A DNA stretch of 33,687 nt from a virus: positions 1 to 33,687 of the IMG/VR virus record IMGVR_UViG_3300008120_000165; one strand, written 5' to 3'. Below the pieces are notes generated by a model. That model saw only the letters and a program-made list of their open reading frames with translations. It was not told the DNA's origin and searched no databases. This document shows, in pieces, positions 7,225 to 13,683 of this stretch; within the stretch, counting starts at the first letter, position 1; each line of letters opens with the position of its first letter. The translations under genes and the position numbers were made by a program.

Positions 7225-7500
7225 ATGTTACTTACAATTTTATTCGTTATTGCTCTTGCTGCTGGTATCTTTGTTATAGTTAATGGTGTTCAAAAAGCTA
7301 AAGCAGAAAAAAGAGGTATTTATGCTGATGAAGCTAAATGTCCTTATCATGACATTAAAGATGAAGAATCAGTAGTTGGTTATGAAACAGCTGCTCCTTC
7401 TCCTGCTATTGTAGAAAAACCTAAGAAAAAAGCAGCTAAAAAAGCACCTGCTAAGAAAACGGCTACTAAAAAAGCTAATTCTTCACAAAAGAAAAAATAA
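7225..7500 (+). CDS. Membrane-anchored protein with histone H1-like Lys/Ala tail
   Basis: The product has 91 residues. Residues 1-20 are a hydrophobic segment (LLTILFVIALAAGIFVIV). The C-terminal 27 residues are a Lys/Ala/Pro-rich tail (KKKAAKKAPAKKTATKKA) like bacterial histone H1-type tails. A membrane anchor with a basic cytoplasmic tail could hold DNA or an acidic partner near the membrane; that is inference. The next ATG directly follows its stop. Confidence 0.65.
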   Translation: MLLTILFVIALAAGIFVIVNGVQKAKAEKRGIYADEAKCPYHDIKDEESVVGYETAAPSPAIVEKPKKKAAKKAPAKKTATKKANSSQKKK

Positions 7501-7551
7501 ATGAGTTGGGGTATTGAACCACATAAACGATATAACAAAGAAAATCTTTGA
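7501..7551 (+). other. 16-codon ORF ending at CTT-TGA, possible +1 frameshift entry to the next gene
   Basis: An ATG immediately after the previous stop opens 16 codons (MSWGIEPHKRYNKENL) that end at CTT TGA TAA. CTT TGA is the shift site of the release factor 2 gene. A +1 slip at CTT would enter exactly the frame of 7514-7882. No SD-like stimulator is visible. The alternative is that the downstream protein begins at the TTG at 7514. Confidence 0.3.
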
Positions 7552-7882
7552 TAAGCTTGACAAGTCAGACAAGCTGAAGGGGAAAAACTTTGATGTATCT
7601 TATTTAGATGCTGTTTTTGGGAAGGATTTAGACATAAAAGAATTACGTAAGAAAGAAATAACAGATTTATTAGAATCTCTCCAACCATGTTTGTTGGAAG
7701 AATATAAGTTCAATATTCAGAGTAATCGCCCCCGCCAAGTATTAGACCAAATGGATAATCACATTCGTTACATTAAGCAATGTATGAAATGGATGGAAGA
7801 TGGAGGTACCAATTATAAAAAAGTAGATATTTCTTATCTTAAAGAGGTAAGTAAAAGATTTAATTGTAAACGACTTAAATAA
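7514..7882 (+). CDS. Hypothetical charged protein
   Basis: The product has 122 residues if it starts at the TTG at 7514; no in-frame ATG lies near. It is rich in Lys/Asp, helical, with IRYIKQCMKWMEDGG in the middle, and no family is recognised. The coding frame is clear from 7550 onward. The true N-terminus could come from the short ATG ORF at 7501 through a +1 shift. Codons around 7540-7590 are richer in G/C at third positions than the surroundings. Confidence 0.55.
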   Translation: MNHINDITKKIFDKLDKSDKLKGKNFDVSYLDAVFGKDLDIKELRKKEITDLLESLQPCLLEEYKFNIQSNRPRQVLDQMDNHIRYIKQCMKWMEDGGTNYKKVDISYLKEVSKRFNCKRLK

Positions 7883-7890
7883 TTAAGTTT

Positions 7891-8370
7891 ATGATATATT
7901 GGTTCACAGGACAACCAGGACATGGTAAAACAACATTAGGTAAAGAATTATATGATTACCTAAAAACTCATGGTGAAAAAACCATAATTATAGATGGTGA
8001 CCAATTAAGAGATATTTTCAAAAATGTTAATTACGGAAAGGAAGGTAGAATTGAAAATATTAAGCGTGCTCAAACTATAGCTAAATTCCTCCACTATCAG
8101 GGTTATTACGTGATAGTTGCTCTTGTAGCTCCGTATAAAGATGTTAGAGATGAATTTAAAGTTGAAATGCAAAACAACCTGGTTGAAGTATATGTTCACA
8201 CTAGTGTGGAACGAGGACGTGAAAGTTACTTTGTATCTGATTACGAACCTCCTGTTTCTAATTACATTGATGTGGATACTACTGAATCATTAACTGATTG
8301 TTTTTATAAATTAGTAAACCAATTAACAAGTTATGGCAATTTTCCACGCTACAGCAGATCCAAAGCTTAA
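7891..8370 (+). CDS. cysC: Adenylylsulfate (APS) kinase
   Basis: The product has 159 residues, close to a minimal CysC domain. It phosphorylates APS with ATP to give PAPS, the universal sulfate donor. FTGQPGHGKTTLGKEL (residues 5-20) is the P-loop GxxGxGKT, and IIDGDQLRDIF (about residues 33-43) matches the family's DGD.xR motif. ALVAPYKDVRDE matches the 'SP/AP...R' segment after the core strand, and VYVHTSVERGRE the lid region. It is followed by a nucleotidyltransferase, DUF2061 and a sulfotransferase, and another sulfotransferase lies at 3506. A PAPS-supplying role is the simplest reading. Confidence 0.85.
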   Translation: MIYWFTGQPGHGKTTLGKELYDYLKTHGEKTIIIDGDQLRDIFKNVNYGKEGRIENIKRAQTIAKFLHYQGYYVIVALVAPYKDVRDEFKVEMQNNLVEVYVHTSVERGRESYFVSDYEPPVSNYIDVDTTESLTDCFYKLVNQLTSYGNFPRYSRSKA

Positions 8371-8731
8371 GATAGAAGGTAAGCAGTATTCAATGTTTAT
8401 TGGTCGTTGGCAACCATGGCATGCAGGTCATCGTTGGCTAATAGATCAAAGACTAAACGAAGATAAAAACGTATTAATTTGTATCCGTGATATCAAACCG
8501 GATGAAAAGAACCCGTTTACTGCTCAAGAAGTAGAAGCAAATATTAAGAAAGAATTATGGGAATTAGTAGGCAAAGAACGAGTTAAAGTATTAGTTATTC
8601 CTGATATTGAATCAGTTAATTTTGGACGTGGAGTGGGTTATGACATTATTGAACATGAACCACCTACTGAAGTAAAAGAAATCTCAGCTACCAAAATTAG
8701 AGAACAAATGAGATTAGAAGGTAAGTTATAA
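8333..8731 (+). CDS. NadM-like nucleotidyltransferase (HxGH family)
   Basis: The product has 132 residues. FIGRWQPWHAGHRWLID (about residues 22-38) matches the GRFQPxHxGH motif of archaeal-type NMN adenylyltransferases; EKNPFTAQEVE resembles that family's NPFTAxER segment, and ISATKIR the ISxTxIR signature. The natural reaction would be transfer of AMP to a small phosphorylated acceptor such as NMN. Because it sits between APS kinase and DUF2061, a role in sulfate activation is conceivable but not shown by motifs. It starts 38 bp inside cysC; an internal ATG just before FIGRW is an alternative start. Confidence 0.72.
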   Translation: MAIFHATADPKLKIEGKQYSMFIGRWQPWHAGHRWLIDQRLNEDKNVLICIRDIKPDEKNPFTAQEVEANIKKELWELVGKERVKVLVIPDIESVNFGRGVGYDIIEHEPPTEVKEISATKIREQMRLEGKL

Positions 8732-8732
8732 T

Positions 8733-8948
8733 ATGCATGTAGAAAAAAAACGACATATAGCCAAAACTATTAGTTATAGAGTAGTTAGTACATTAATTGG
8801 TTTTGGAATAATGTGGGCCGTAAGTGGTTCAGTTAAAGTAGGAGCAGCATTTGGTATTGCTGAATTAGTTTATAAGCCACTCCAGTATTATGTACATGAA
8901 CGTATTTGGTACCGTTATATTAAATACGGTTTAAAAAAAGATAAATGA
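8733..8948 (+). CDS. DUF2061 small membrane protein
   Basis: The product has 71 residues. KRHIAKTISYRVVSTLIGF followed by a hydrophobic segment and ending in YYVHERIWYRY matches DUF2061 (predicted membrane protein) in length and in the terminal H-E-R-x-W. As I recall, these proteins often lie next to APS kinase or sulfate genes, so its position here is suggestive; the function is unknown. It starts one base after the previous stop and overlaps the sulfotransferase start by 4 bp. Confidence 0.8.
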   Translation: MHVEKKRHIAKTISYRVVSTLIGFGIMWAVSGSVKVGAAFGIAELVYKPLQYYVHERIWYRYIKYGLKKDK

Positions 8949-9646
8949 GATTCAAACACTGTTATGTAATTGCAATCGCAATCCCCAAAAATGCCTCTGA
9001 ATCAATTCATGAGGCATTAGCTTTTGTTTATCCAAATGGTGAACAAAATAGAATACATGAACATTATCCTTTATTTCAAGTATTAGCAGATGGAAGAGAA
9101 AATGTATCTAAATACTTTTGTTTTGCCACTGTTAGGGATCCAGTAGAACGTTTTGTTTCAGCATGGTGGTTTTTACAATGGAATACAGGAGTATTTGAGC
9201 GCCAAGCTTGGAATCCAGAAGAAAAAAGACCAGGCACACATCAATTTTTAAGCGATATAGAAACAACTATTCAGTTGTTAGAAAAACAAATTCAACCAAA
9301 TGCTGATTCTGATTATGGAACGTATTGGTGTCAAGTAAGTCAAATAGATTATGTACTACATCCTCAATGGATATATTGTGTTGATGTAGATGGACTTATT
9401 CCTGAATGGATGAATATTTTTAGTTTAGATGAATTAATAAAACAATGGCCTGAACTAACTGAAAAATATTTTACATGGGGCAATTGGAAAGCACTTCCCT
9501 TACCTAAAATAAATTCAACACCACCCGATTTAAAAAAATCAGTGGAAGAAACACTTACACATGACCAAATTCAACGTGTCAGGGCGGTATATGAAAAAGA
9601 TTATAGACTTTTTTCAAAGTATTTTGAGAAAAATTTGGTTACCTAA
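8945..9646 (+). CDS. Sulfotransferase family protein (second copy)
   Basis: The product has 233 residues. YVIAIAIPKNASESIHEAL (residues 7-25) is a phosphosulfate-loop variant in which the usual KTGSTS reads KNASES. FATVRDPVERFVSAWWFL (about residues 59-76) is the 3'-phosphate-binding motif. It is shorter than and clearly diverged from the 3506 protein, so the two probably have different acceptors. The ATGA overlap with DUF2061 ties it to the cysC operon. No membrane segment is seen. The acceptor is unknown. Confidence 0.78.
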   Translation: MRFKHCYVIAIAIPKNASESIHEALAFVYPNGEQNRIHEHYPLFQVLADGRENVSKYFCFATVRDPVERFVSAWWFLQWNTGVFERQAWNPEEKRPGTHQFLSDIETTIQLLEKQIQPNADSDYGTYWCQVSQIDYVLHPQWIYCVDVDGLIPEWMNIFSLDELIKQWPELTEKYFTWGNWKALPLPKINSTPPDLKKSVEETLTHDQIQRVRAVYEKDYRLFSKYFEKNLVT

Positions 9647-9665
9647 AAATGCTAGCGTAGATTTA
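9635..9665 (+). promoter_or_regulatory. Promoter for 9701
   Basis: TTGGTTACC at 9635, within the last codons of the sulfotransferase, and TAGATTTA 23 bp on. An A-rich leader follows, ending AGTTATG. Confidence 0.82.
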
Positions 9666-9700
9666 CTCTTGTTAAAAAATTAAATAACAAAAAATTAGTT

Positions 9701-9946
9701 ATGAGTTATCAAACAAAGGTTCGCGCGAATTACCTTAATCGCACTGCAAAATTGTCATTCTTCAAAAATCGTCAGCGCAATGGTGACGTAGCAAGAATTG
9801 CTGAAACGACTGGTTACAGTGAGCGTATGATTTATTACGTTCTAGCTGGTGAGCGTCGTGTTAACCAAATCATTGCTAATGCAATGTATAACCTTACAAG
9901 ACGTCGTTTGAAAAACACCGTTTTTCTAGGTTTTGAAGCAGCTTAA
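9701..9946 (+). CDS. Small HTH DNA-binding protein
   Basis: The product has 81 residues. NGDVARIAETTGYSERMIYYVLAGERRVN (27-55) has the spacing of a helix-turn-helix with a recognition helix around SERMIYYVL. The rest is basic (pairs of Arg/Lys). It is flanked by its own promoter and a strong intrinsic terminator, making it a single-gene unit, so it is a candidate early regulator or small nucleoid-like protein. Confidence 0.72.
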   Translation: MSYQTKVRANYLNRTAKLSFFKNRQRNGDVARIAETTGYSERMIYYVLAGERRVNQIIANAMYNLTRRRLKNTVFLGFEAA

Positions 9947-9969
9947 TTAGTTGCATTTTACTCTGCCAT

Positions 9970-9998
9970 GGGTCCTGCATAAGCAGGACCCTTTTTTT
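9970..9998 (+). terminator. Intrinsic terminator after the HTH gene
   Basis: GGGTCCTGC-ATAA-GCAGGACCC gives a perfect 9-bp stem followed by seven T. The next promoter's first two T are the last two of this run. Confidence 0.9.
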
Positions 9999-10027
9999 GG
10001 TTGGGTGAAAATAAGGTTGTAGATTTA
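9997..10027 (+). promoter_or_regulatory. Promoter starting in a terminator T run
   Basis: TTGGTTGGG and TAGATTTA have the standard 23-bp offset. It ends 5 nt before the ATG at 10033, so the leader is very short. Confidence 0.72.
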
Positions 10028-10032
10028 TTTCA

Positions 10033-10527
10033 ATGTATAAGATAAAGCAATTCTTTAAACGTATTAAAAATCTAATTCGCTGGTTTCCTATTATATGGAA
10101 GGACCAAGATTGGGATCATTCTTTCATTTACGAAATACTTAAATTTAAATTAAAGAACCAAGCTGAATATATTGGTTATCATGACAGACATATGTCTGCT
10201 AAACGTGATGCTGAAGTGATGATGTTATGCGTTCGTTTAATTGAAAAGGTACAAGATGAATGGTATGGACATGAATACTTTGATTACCACAAATCAGAAC
10301 TTAAATTTATAGATAGTATAAGCCATCCAGGTTCATATGAAATGGAAATAGAACATATTTCAGATAATTATGAAGATTACTTTAAAAAATATTCTCGCAT
10401 TTATAAACAAGTGAAGTGTGATGATAAACATAAAACAGCATTTAACATAGCCAAGACAAACGAAGAACGAGCACATAAATTGTTATTCAAAATACTAGAA
10501 CAAAACATTAGAAGATGGTGGGACTAA
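10033..10527 (+). CDS. Hypothetical protein
   Basis: The product has 164 residues. The N-terminus is basic and aromatic (FFKRIKNLIRWFPIIWKDQDWD) and could sit on a membrane surface. The rest is helical and rich in His, Tyr and charged residues (RHMSAKRDAEVMMLCVRLIE), ending IRRWWD. No family is recognised. Its end overlaps a small membrane protein gene at 10515. Confidence 0.68.
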   Translation: MYKIKQFFKRIKNLIRWFPIIWKDQDWDHSFIYEILKFKLKNQAEYIGYHDRHMSAKRDAEVMMLCVRLIEKVQDEWYGHEYFDYHKSELKFIDSISHPGSYEMEIEHISDNYEDYFKKYSRIYKQVKCDDKHKTAFNIAKTNEERAHKLLFKILEQNIRRWWD

Positions 10528-10664
10528 TTATTACATTGATTATAGTAATCCCTATAGCTATCCTTTGGGTAAGGGGAATTGATAATATGAAAAAAAACCA
10601 TCCTGATTATAAGGGAGATGATTTCCTTAGTTGGGATGAAAAAGACCATAATGATATTTTTTAA
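10515..10664 (+). CDS. Small single-pass membrane protein
   Basis: The product has 49 residues. Residues 3-18 are a hydrophobic segment (GLIITLIIVIPIAILW), followed by a charged tail with DDFLSWDEKDHND. It overlaps the preceding gene by 13 bp, and the gap to the SPFH gene is 24 bp. No family is recognised; translation is supported by position and overlap only. Confidence 0.55.
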   Translation: MVGLIITLIIVIPIAILWVRGIDNMKKNHPDYKGDDFLSWDEKDHNDIF

Positions 10665-10688
10665 TTTAAAACAATAAAACAAACAATT

Positions 10689-11633
10689 ATGATTGGAATT
10701 ATTACATTTATTATTTCCGCTTTAGTGTTGGGAGTAGTATTCGGTGTATTTAAAAAAGATACTTACGCCAGTGAACCTGATAAGTATGGTGATGTTCGCC
10801 TTAAGACATTCGGTATTGTTAAATTAGTATTAACTTTATTGATTGCCCTTATTATTGGAGCATTTATTCCTTATGGAGTAGAAAGAGTTGATTCAGGTAA
10901 AGTAGCTATCTTAGTAGACAACGTTGGTGATAGCAGAGGTATGGCTAAGGTAGAATATAAACGTGGTTGGGTTCTCTACAACACATTCTCTCAGCAATAC
11001 TATGAGTTTCCAGTTTACCAACAACACATTGATTATGAAGAAAACACTATTATTACTAAGGGTGGTTTCCAAGTAACAATCAAACCTAGTTTTAACTATT
11101 CACTTAACCCAACCGCTGTAGATCAGATGTTCCAAAATCTACGTGTTGATATTAAATCAGTAGAACAAGGTTGGTTACGAAATGCTATTGTATCATCAGT
11201 TAATGACGTAGCAAACTTATTCACTGTAGATAGTATTTTCAATCACAGAGCTGAATTTGAAGCAAGTATCATTGCTGAATGTAATAAGAGAGTAGGCAAA
11301 TGGTTTACAGTTAGTCAGTTAAGAACTAATATTGCTCCACCACCTGCTATTACTAAAGCAATTGAAGAAAAAACTAAAGCAGTTCAGGAAGCACAAGCTG
11401 CGATGCAACGTAAAGCAGTAGCTGAAGCAGAAGCATTTGAAAAAATTGCTCGTGCTAAAGGTGATAGTGCTCAGGCTGTAATTGCCGCTTCAGGTAGAGC
11501 AGAAGCAGTTAAAAAAGAACAACAATTCTTAACTCCACTTTATATTGAATATTTGAAAGTACAAAAATGGAAAGGTGAAGTACCAAGTACAGTACTAGGT
11601 TCAAATGGAAGTGTACTTTTAAATTTAAAATAA
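10689..11633 (+). CDS. SPFH/prohibitin-family membrane protein
   Basis: The product has 314 residues. Two hydrophobic segments lie at about residues 2-20 and 45-62; the second is followed by GVERVDSGKVAIL, the start of the SPFH domain. The domain includes YYEFPVYQQHIDYE, then a long Ala/Glu/Lys coiled coil (about residues 225-275). Such proteins form membrane rings or microdomains and modulate proteases such as FtsH. In a phage it could protect or reorganise the host inner membrane. It is followed 7 bp later by a single-pass membrane protein that may be its partner. Confidence 0.85.
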   Translation: MIGIITFIISALVLGVVFGVFKKDTYASEPDKYGDVRLKTFGIVKLVLTLLIALIIGAFIPYGVERVDSGKVAILVDNVGDSRGMAKVEYKRGWVLYNTFSQQYYEFPVYQQHIDYEENTIITKGGFQVTIKPSFNYSLNPTAVDQMFQNLRVDIKSVEQGWLRNAIVSSVNDVANLFTVDSIFNHRAEFEASIIAECNKRVGKWFTVSQLRTNIAPPPAITKAIEEKTKAVQEAQAAMQRKAVAEAEAFEKIARAKGDSAQAVIAASGRAEAVKKEQQFLTPLYIEYLKVQKWKGEVPSTVLGSNGSVLLNLK

Positions 11634-11640
11634 TATCAAG

Positions 11641-11958
11641 ATGATTAAATGGCTTATATCTAATCAAAAATATTTAATAAACGGGGCTGCCTTATCTTTA
11701 CTTATAGTTTGTTATTTTCAACAAAGACAATTAGCTAAATTGAGACAAGAACCCAAAATTGAAGTATATACTGGAGGTGACATTGCTAAAGGACATAACA
11801 TTGATTCACTTCAGAATTTAGTTGATTCATTACACGCAGAAAATTTTCCGTGTCAAGTAGAATTAGGTCGTTATCAAGTTGCATACGAAATTTTTATGGA
11901 ACGTAATCCTAAAGCGGCGCAACAATACGGCACAATAATATCGGAAGAAACCGAATAA
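11641..11958 (+). CDS. Single-pass membrane protein with soluble tail
   Basis: The product has 105 residues. Residues 10-26 are hydrophobic (YLINGAALSLLIVCYF), followed by RQLAKLRQEPK and a mostly helical tail with one Cys. The N-in topology and length recall inner-membrane spanins, but no diagnostic motif is present and its place after SPFH suggests other roles. The palindrome array begins right after the stop. Confidence 0.6.
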   Translation: MIKWLISNQKYLINGAALSLLIVCYFQQRQLAKLRQEPKIEVYTGGDIAKGHNIDSLQNLVDSLHAENFPCQVELGRYQVAYEIFMERNPKAAQQYGTIISEETE

Positions 11959-12085
11959 TATAGCGCGTTAGTTACTAATGTACTATAACGCGTTAATTTC
12001 GCGCGCTCTATAGCGCGTTGATTATTAACGCTCTATATATATGCGCACTTTTAATGTATAGCTCGTTGATTTTCAACGGGCTATA
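11959..12085. repeat. Array of four 29-nt palindromes
   Basis: Copies lie at 11959-11987, 11984-12012, 12009-12037 and 12057-12085. The first three repeat every 25 bp and share their TATA ends; the fourth lies 48 bp on, with a decayed stretch between. All carry TATAG...CTATA ends with GCGTT/AACGC-type arms. Arms vary while pairing is partly kept. The fourth copy is followed by a T run and could act as a terminator. The region is 213 bp without a gene. Confidence 0.8.
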
Positions 12086-12124
12086 TGTTTTTTCGCATAT
12101 TTTACAAGATTTCTGCACAATTAT

Positions 12125-12155
12125 GTGGTTACCTGAAGGGCGCGTCGTAGATTTA
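12125..12155 (+). promoter_or_regulatory. Promoter for 12171
   Basis: GTGGTTACC (first base G rather than T) and TAGATTTA 23 bp on. It lies 39 nt after the palindrome array. Confidence 0.8.
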
Positions 12156-12170
12156 CGGAAATTAAAAATT

Positions 12171-12611
12171 ATGAATATGAAAAGTATGATTACAGTAAAT
12201 GACAAGAAAAGTATTTGTGGTGGTGATGTGTTTTATGGTAACATCAGGATTAATGGTAAAGATGTAAGTGTTAGTAACCACTTAAAATCAACAACTAAAA
12301 AGTATGATTTCCGCTACATTACGAAATGTAGAGCTGGTTTTCAGATTATTGTTGATGCGAATTGTACAGTTGAAGCATTAGTACATAACTTAGGTAAGCA
12401 TTGCGCTGGTGTTGAAGTAAAAATTGGTAACCATTGGTTCCACGTAATGTCTTTTAAAGGTGGTAAATGGGTTAATATTGATAAAGGTATTTTGGAAGTA
12501 TTAACTGTAGGAGATATGCATCAAGCATTTACTAAGATGGTTGACTGGAATATGTGGAAACAACTTAATACTAAAACTTGGGCTTGTAAGGCGTTTGTTT
12601 ATAACGCCTAA
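12171..12611 (+). CDS. Hypothetical protein
   Basis: The product has 146 residues from the ATG at 12171, chosen because it directly follows the promoter and leader; the frame stays open upstream through the palindrome array but that is not coding-like. It appears to be strand-rich, with several Cys and His (SICGGD, KHCAGVEV, NHWFHVM). No family is recognised. The next promoter begins 8 nt after the stop. Confidence 0.68.
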   Translation: MNMKSMITVNDKKSICGGDVFYGNIRINGKDVSVSNHLKSTTKKYDFRYITKCRAGFQIIVDANCTVEALVHNLGKHCAGVEVKIGNHWFHVMSFKGGKWVNIDKGILEVLTVGDMHQAFTKMVDWNMWKQLNTKTWACKAFVYNA

Positions 12612-12619
12612 AAGCAAGT

Positions 12620-12650
12620 TTGGTTACCCAAAGTATTGTTCGTAGATTTA
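12620..12650 (+). promoter_or_regulatory. Promoter for the 12678 gene run
   Basis: TTGGTTACC and TAGATTTA with the 23-bp offset. The leader ends AAAGGTTATG. It is the last promoter of this class before 22077, so it may drive up to 9 kb of small genes. Confidence 0.82.
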
Positions 12651-12677
12651 TATAAATCAAAATAAAAATTAAAGGTT

Positions 12678-12938
12678 ATGATTACAAAAACACAATTAAG
12701 AAAATTAGACATGGCTGAGTTAAGATCAATGAGAGATTTAATTCAAGCAGAAATTGAAGATAGGGCGCTAGATGTAAAATATGAGTTGCGCATAGGTACT
12801 AAAGTAAAAATCAATCACAAGAAAACAATTGGTCGTATCTTTACAGTTGTAGATGTTAAGCGTAAAAAAGCTGTAGTTACAGATGTTAATGGAGCGCGTT
12901 ACAATGTTGCTATGCCATTGATTGAAATTGTAAAATAA
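12678..12938 (+). CDS. Small protein with KOW/SH3-like barrel
   Basis: The product has 86 residues. The first 30 residues are helical (LDMAELRSMRDLIQAEIEDR). The rest (IGTKVKINHKKTIGRIFTVV...KKAVVTDVNGARYNV) reads as a small strand-rich barrel of the KOW/SH3 kind, often RNA- or protein-binding. It starts after the strong AAAGGTTATG context. The family call is from pattern only. Confidence 0.65.
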   Translation: MITKTQLRKLDMAELRSMRDLIQAEIEDRALDVKYELRIGTKVKINHKKTIGRIFTVVDVKRKKAVVTDVNGARYNVAMPLIEIVK

Positions 12939-12952
12939 TTAAAATAAAGGTT

Positions 12953-13198
12953 ATGAGATTAAGTATTGAAACATTAAAGAAAATTGAGAGTGAATTTGGT
13001 GAGTTTGATATCTCACAAGTGTTAGGAGGTGATAATGGTATATACCTCAGGTTTGGTTACTGGGACCAAGTTGCTATAGGTGCACTACAAGAAATTATTG
13101 GTACAAGTATTGTAGTAGAAGAAGATAATGACTATGATGATGATTGTGGTAACAAGTATATGTACCGATTGTTTGATAGTATGTTTTATAGAAAATAA
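12953..13198 (+). CDS. Hypothetical acidic protein
   Basis: The product has 81 residues, with an acidic centre (VVEEDNDYDDDCGN) and an aromatic C-terminus. It has the AAAGGTTATG start context, 14 bp after the previous stop. No family is recognised. Confidence 0.6.
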   Translation: MRLSIETLKKIESEFGEFDISQVLGGDNGIYLRFGYWDQVAIGALQEIIGTSIVVEEDNDYDDDCGNKYMYRLFDSMFYRK

Positions 13199-13209
13199 AA
13201 ATTAAAGAT

Positions 13210-13449
13210 ATGAGATTTACTAAAGATGATTTTGAATGTTATGACGATCAGTATTTTGTTGGACACGTCATTGATGTGGATGGTAATCCTTGGGTTGATG
13301 AAGAAACCCTTGAATTGATCCTTGAAGAATTAAATAACGGAGTAACAGATGAAGATGAACCATTAACATTTGCGGTTCCCGAAAGAAAAGATGTTATCTT
13401 TATAACGTTAATGCCTGAACAAGATTTAAATTATATTCACCTAAATTAA
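13210..13449 (+). CDS. Hypothetical very acidic protein
   Basis: The product has 79 residues with about a quarter Asp/Glu and alternating strands and one helix (DEETLELILEELNNG). The charge is reminiscent of small phage inhibitors or DNA mimics, but nothing specific is seen. It lies 11 bp after the previous gene. Confidence 0.6.
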   Translation: MRFTKDDFECYDDQYFVGHVIDVDGNPWVDEETLELILEELNNGVTDEDEPLTFAVPERKDVIFITLMPEQDLNYIHLN

Positions 13450-13455
13450 TAAGTT

Positions 13456-13683
13456 ATGTCTAAAAAATTCGTAGTAGAAAAGCAAGTAGAGTACAAACAT
13501 GGTCAAGTTGATGTTTGGTACCTGATTAAGTTAGAACAACAAGATGAAACTGGTTATACTTCATCTCAAATTGTTGATTTAGTTAAAGACGATGAAACTA
13601 AAGCATATGAAATGCTTGATAAAGCAGTTAATGCTTGGGTTCCAGCAAGTAAAACAATTATTAAAGAAGTAATTGTTGCCTAA
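13456..13683 (+). CDS. Hypothetical protein
   Basis: The product has 75 residues, starting with a strand pair (KFVVEKQVEYKHGQVDVWYL) and ending with a helix and strand. Its final A is the first base of the next ATG (TAATG). No family is recognised. Confidence 0.6.
   Translation: MSKKFVVEKQVEYKHGQVDVWYLIKLEQQDETGYTSSQIVDLVKDDETKAYEMLDKAVNAWVPASKTIIKEVIVA

Noticed and set aside
10631-10662. TTGG and TATTTTTT before the SPFH gene as a promoter
   Set aside because: The offset is 24 bp, it lies in the 10515 gene, and the right box is only a T run; too weak to list.
11959-12085. Palindrome array as a CRISPR
   Set aside because: Units overlap or sit 25-48 bp apart with no unique spacers, and no cas genes are near.
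12018-12170. N-terminal extension of the 12171 gene
   Set aside because: The open frame runs through palindromes and the promoter; the ATG after the promoter leader is the natural start.
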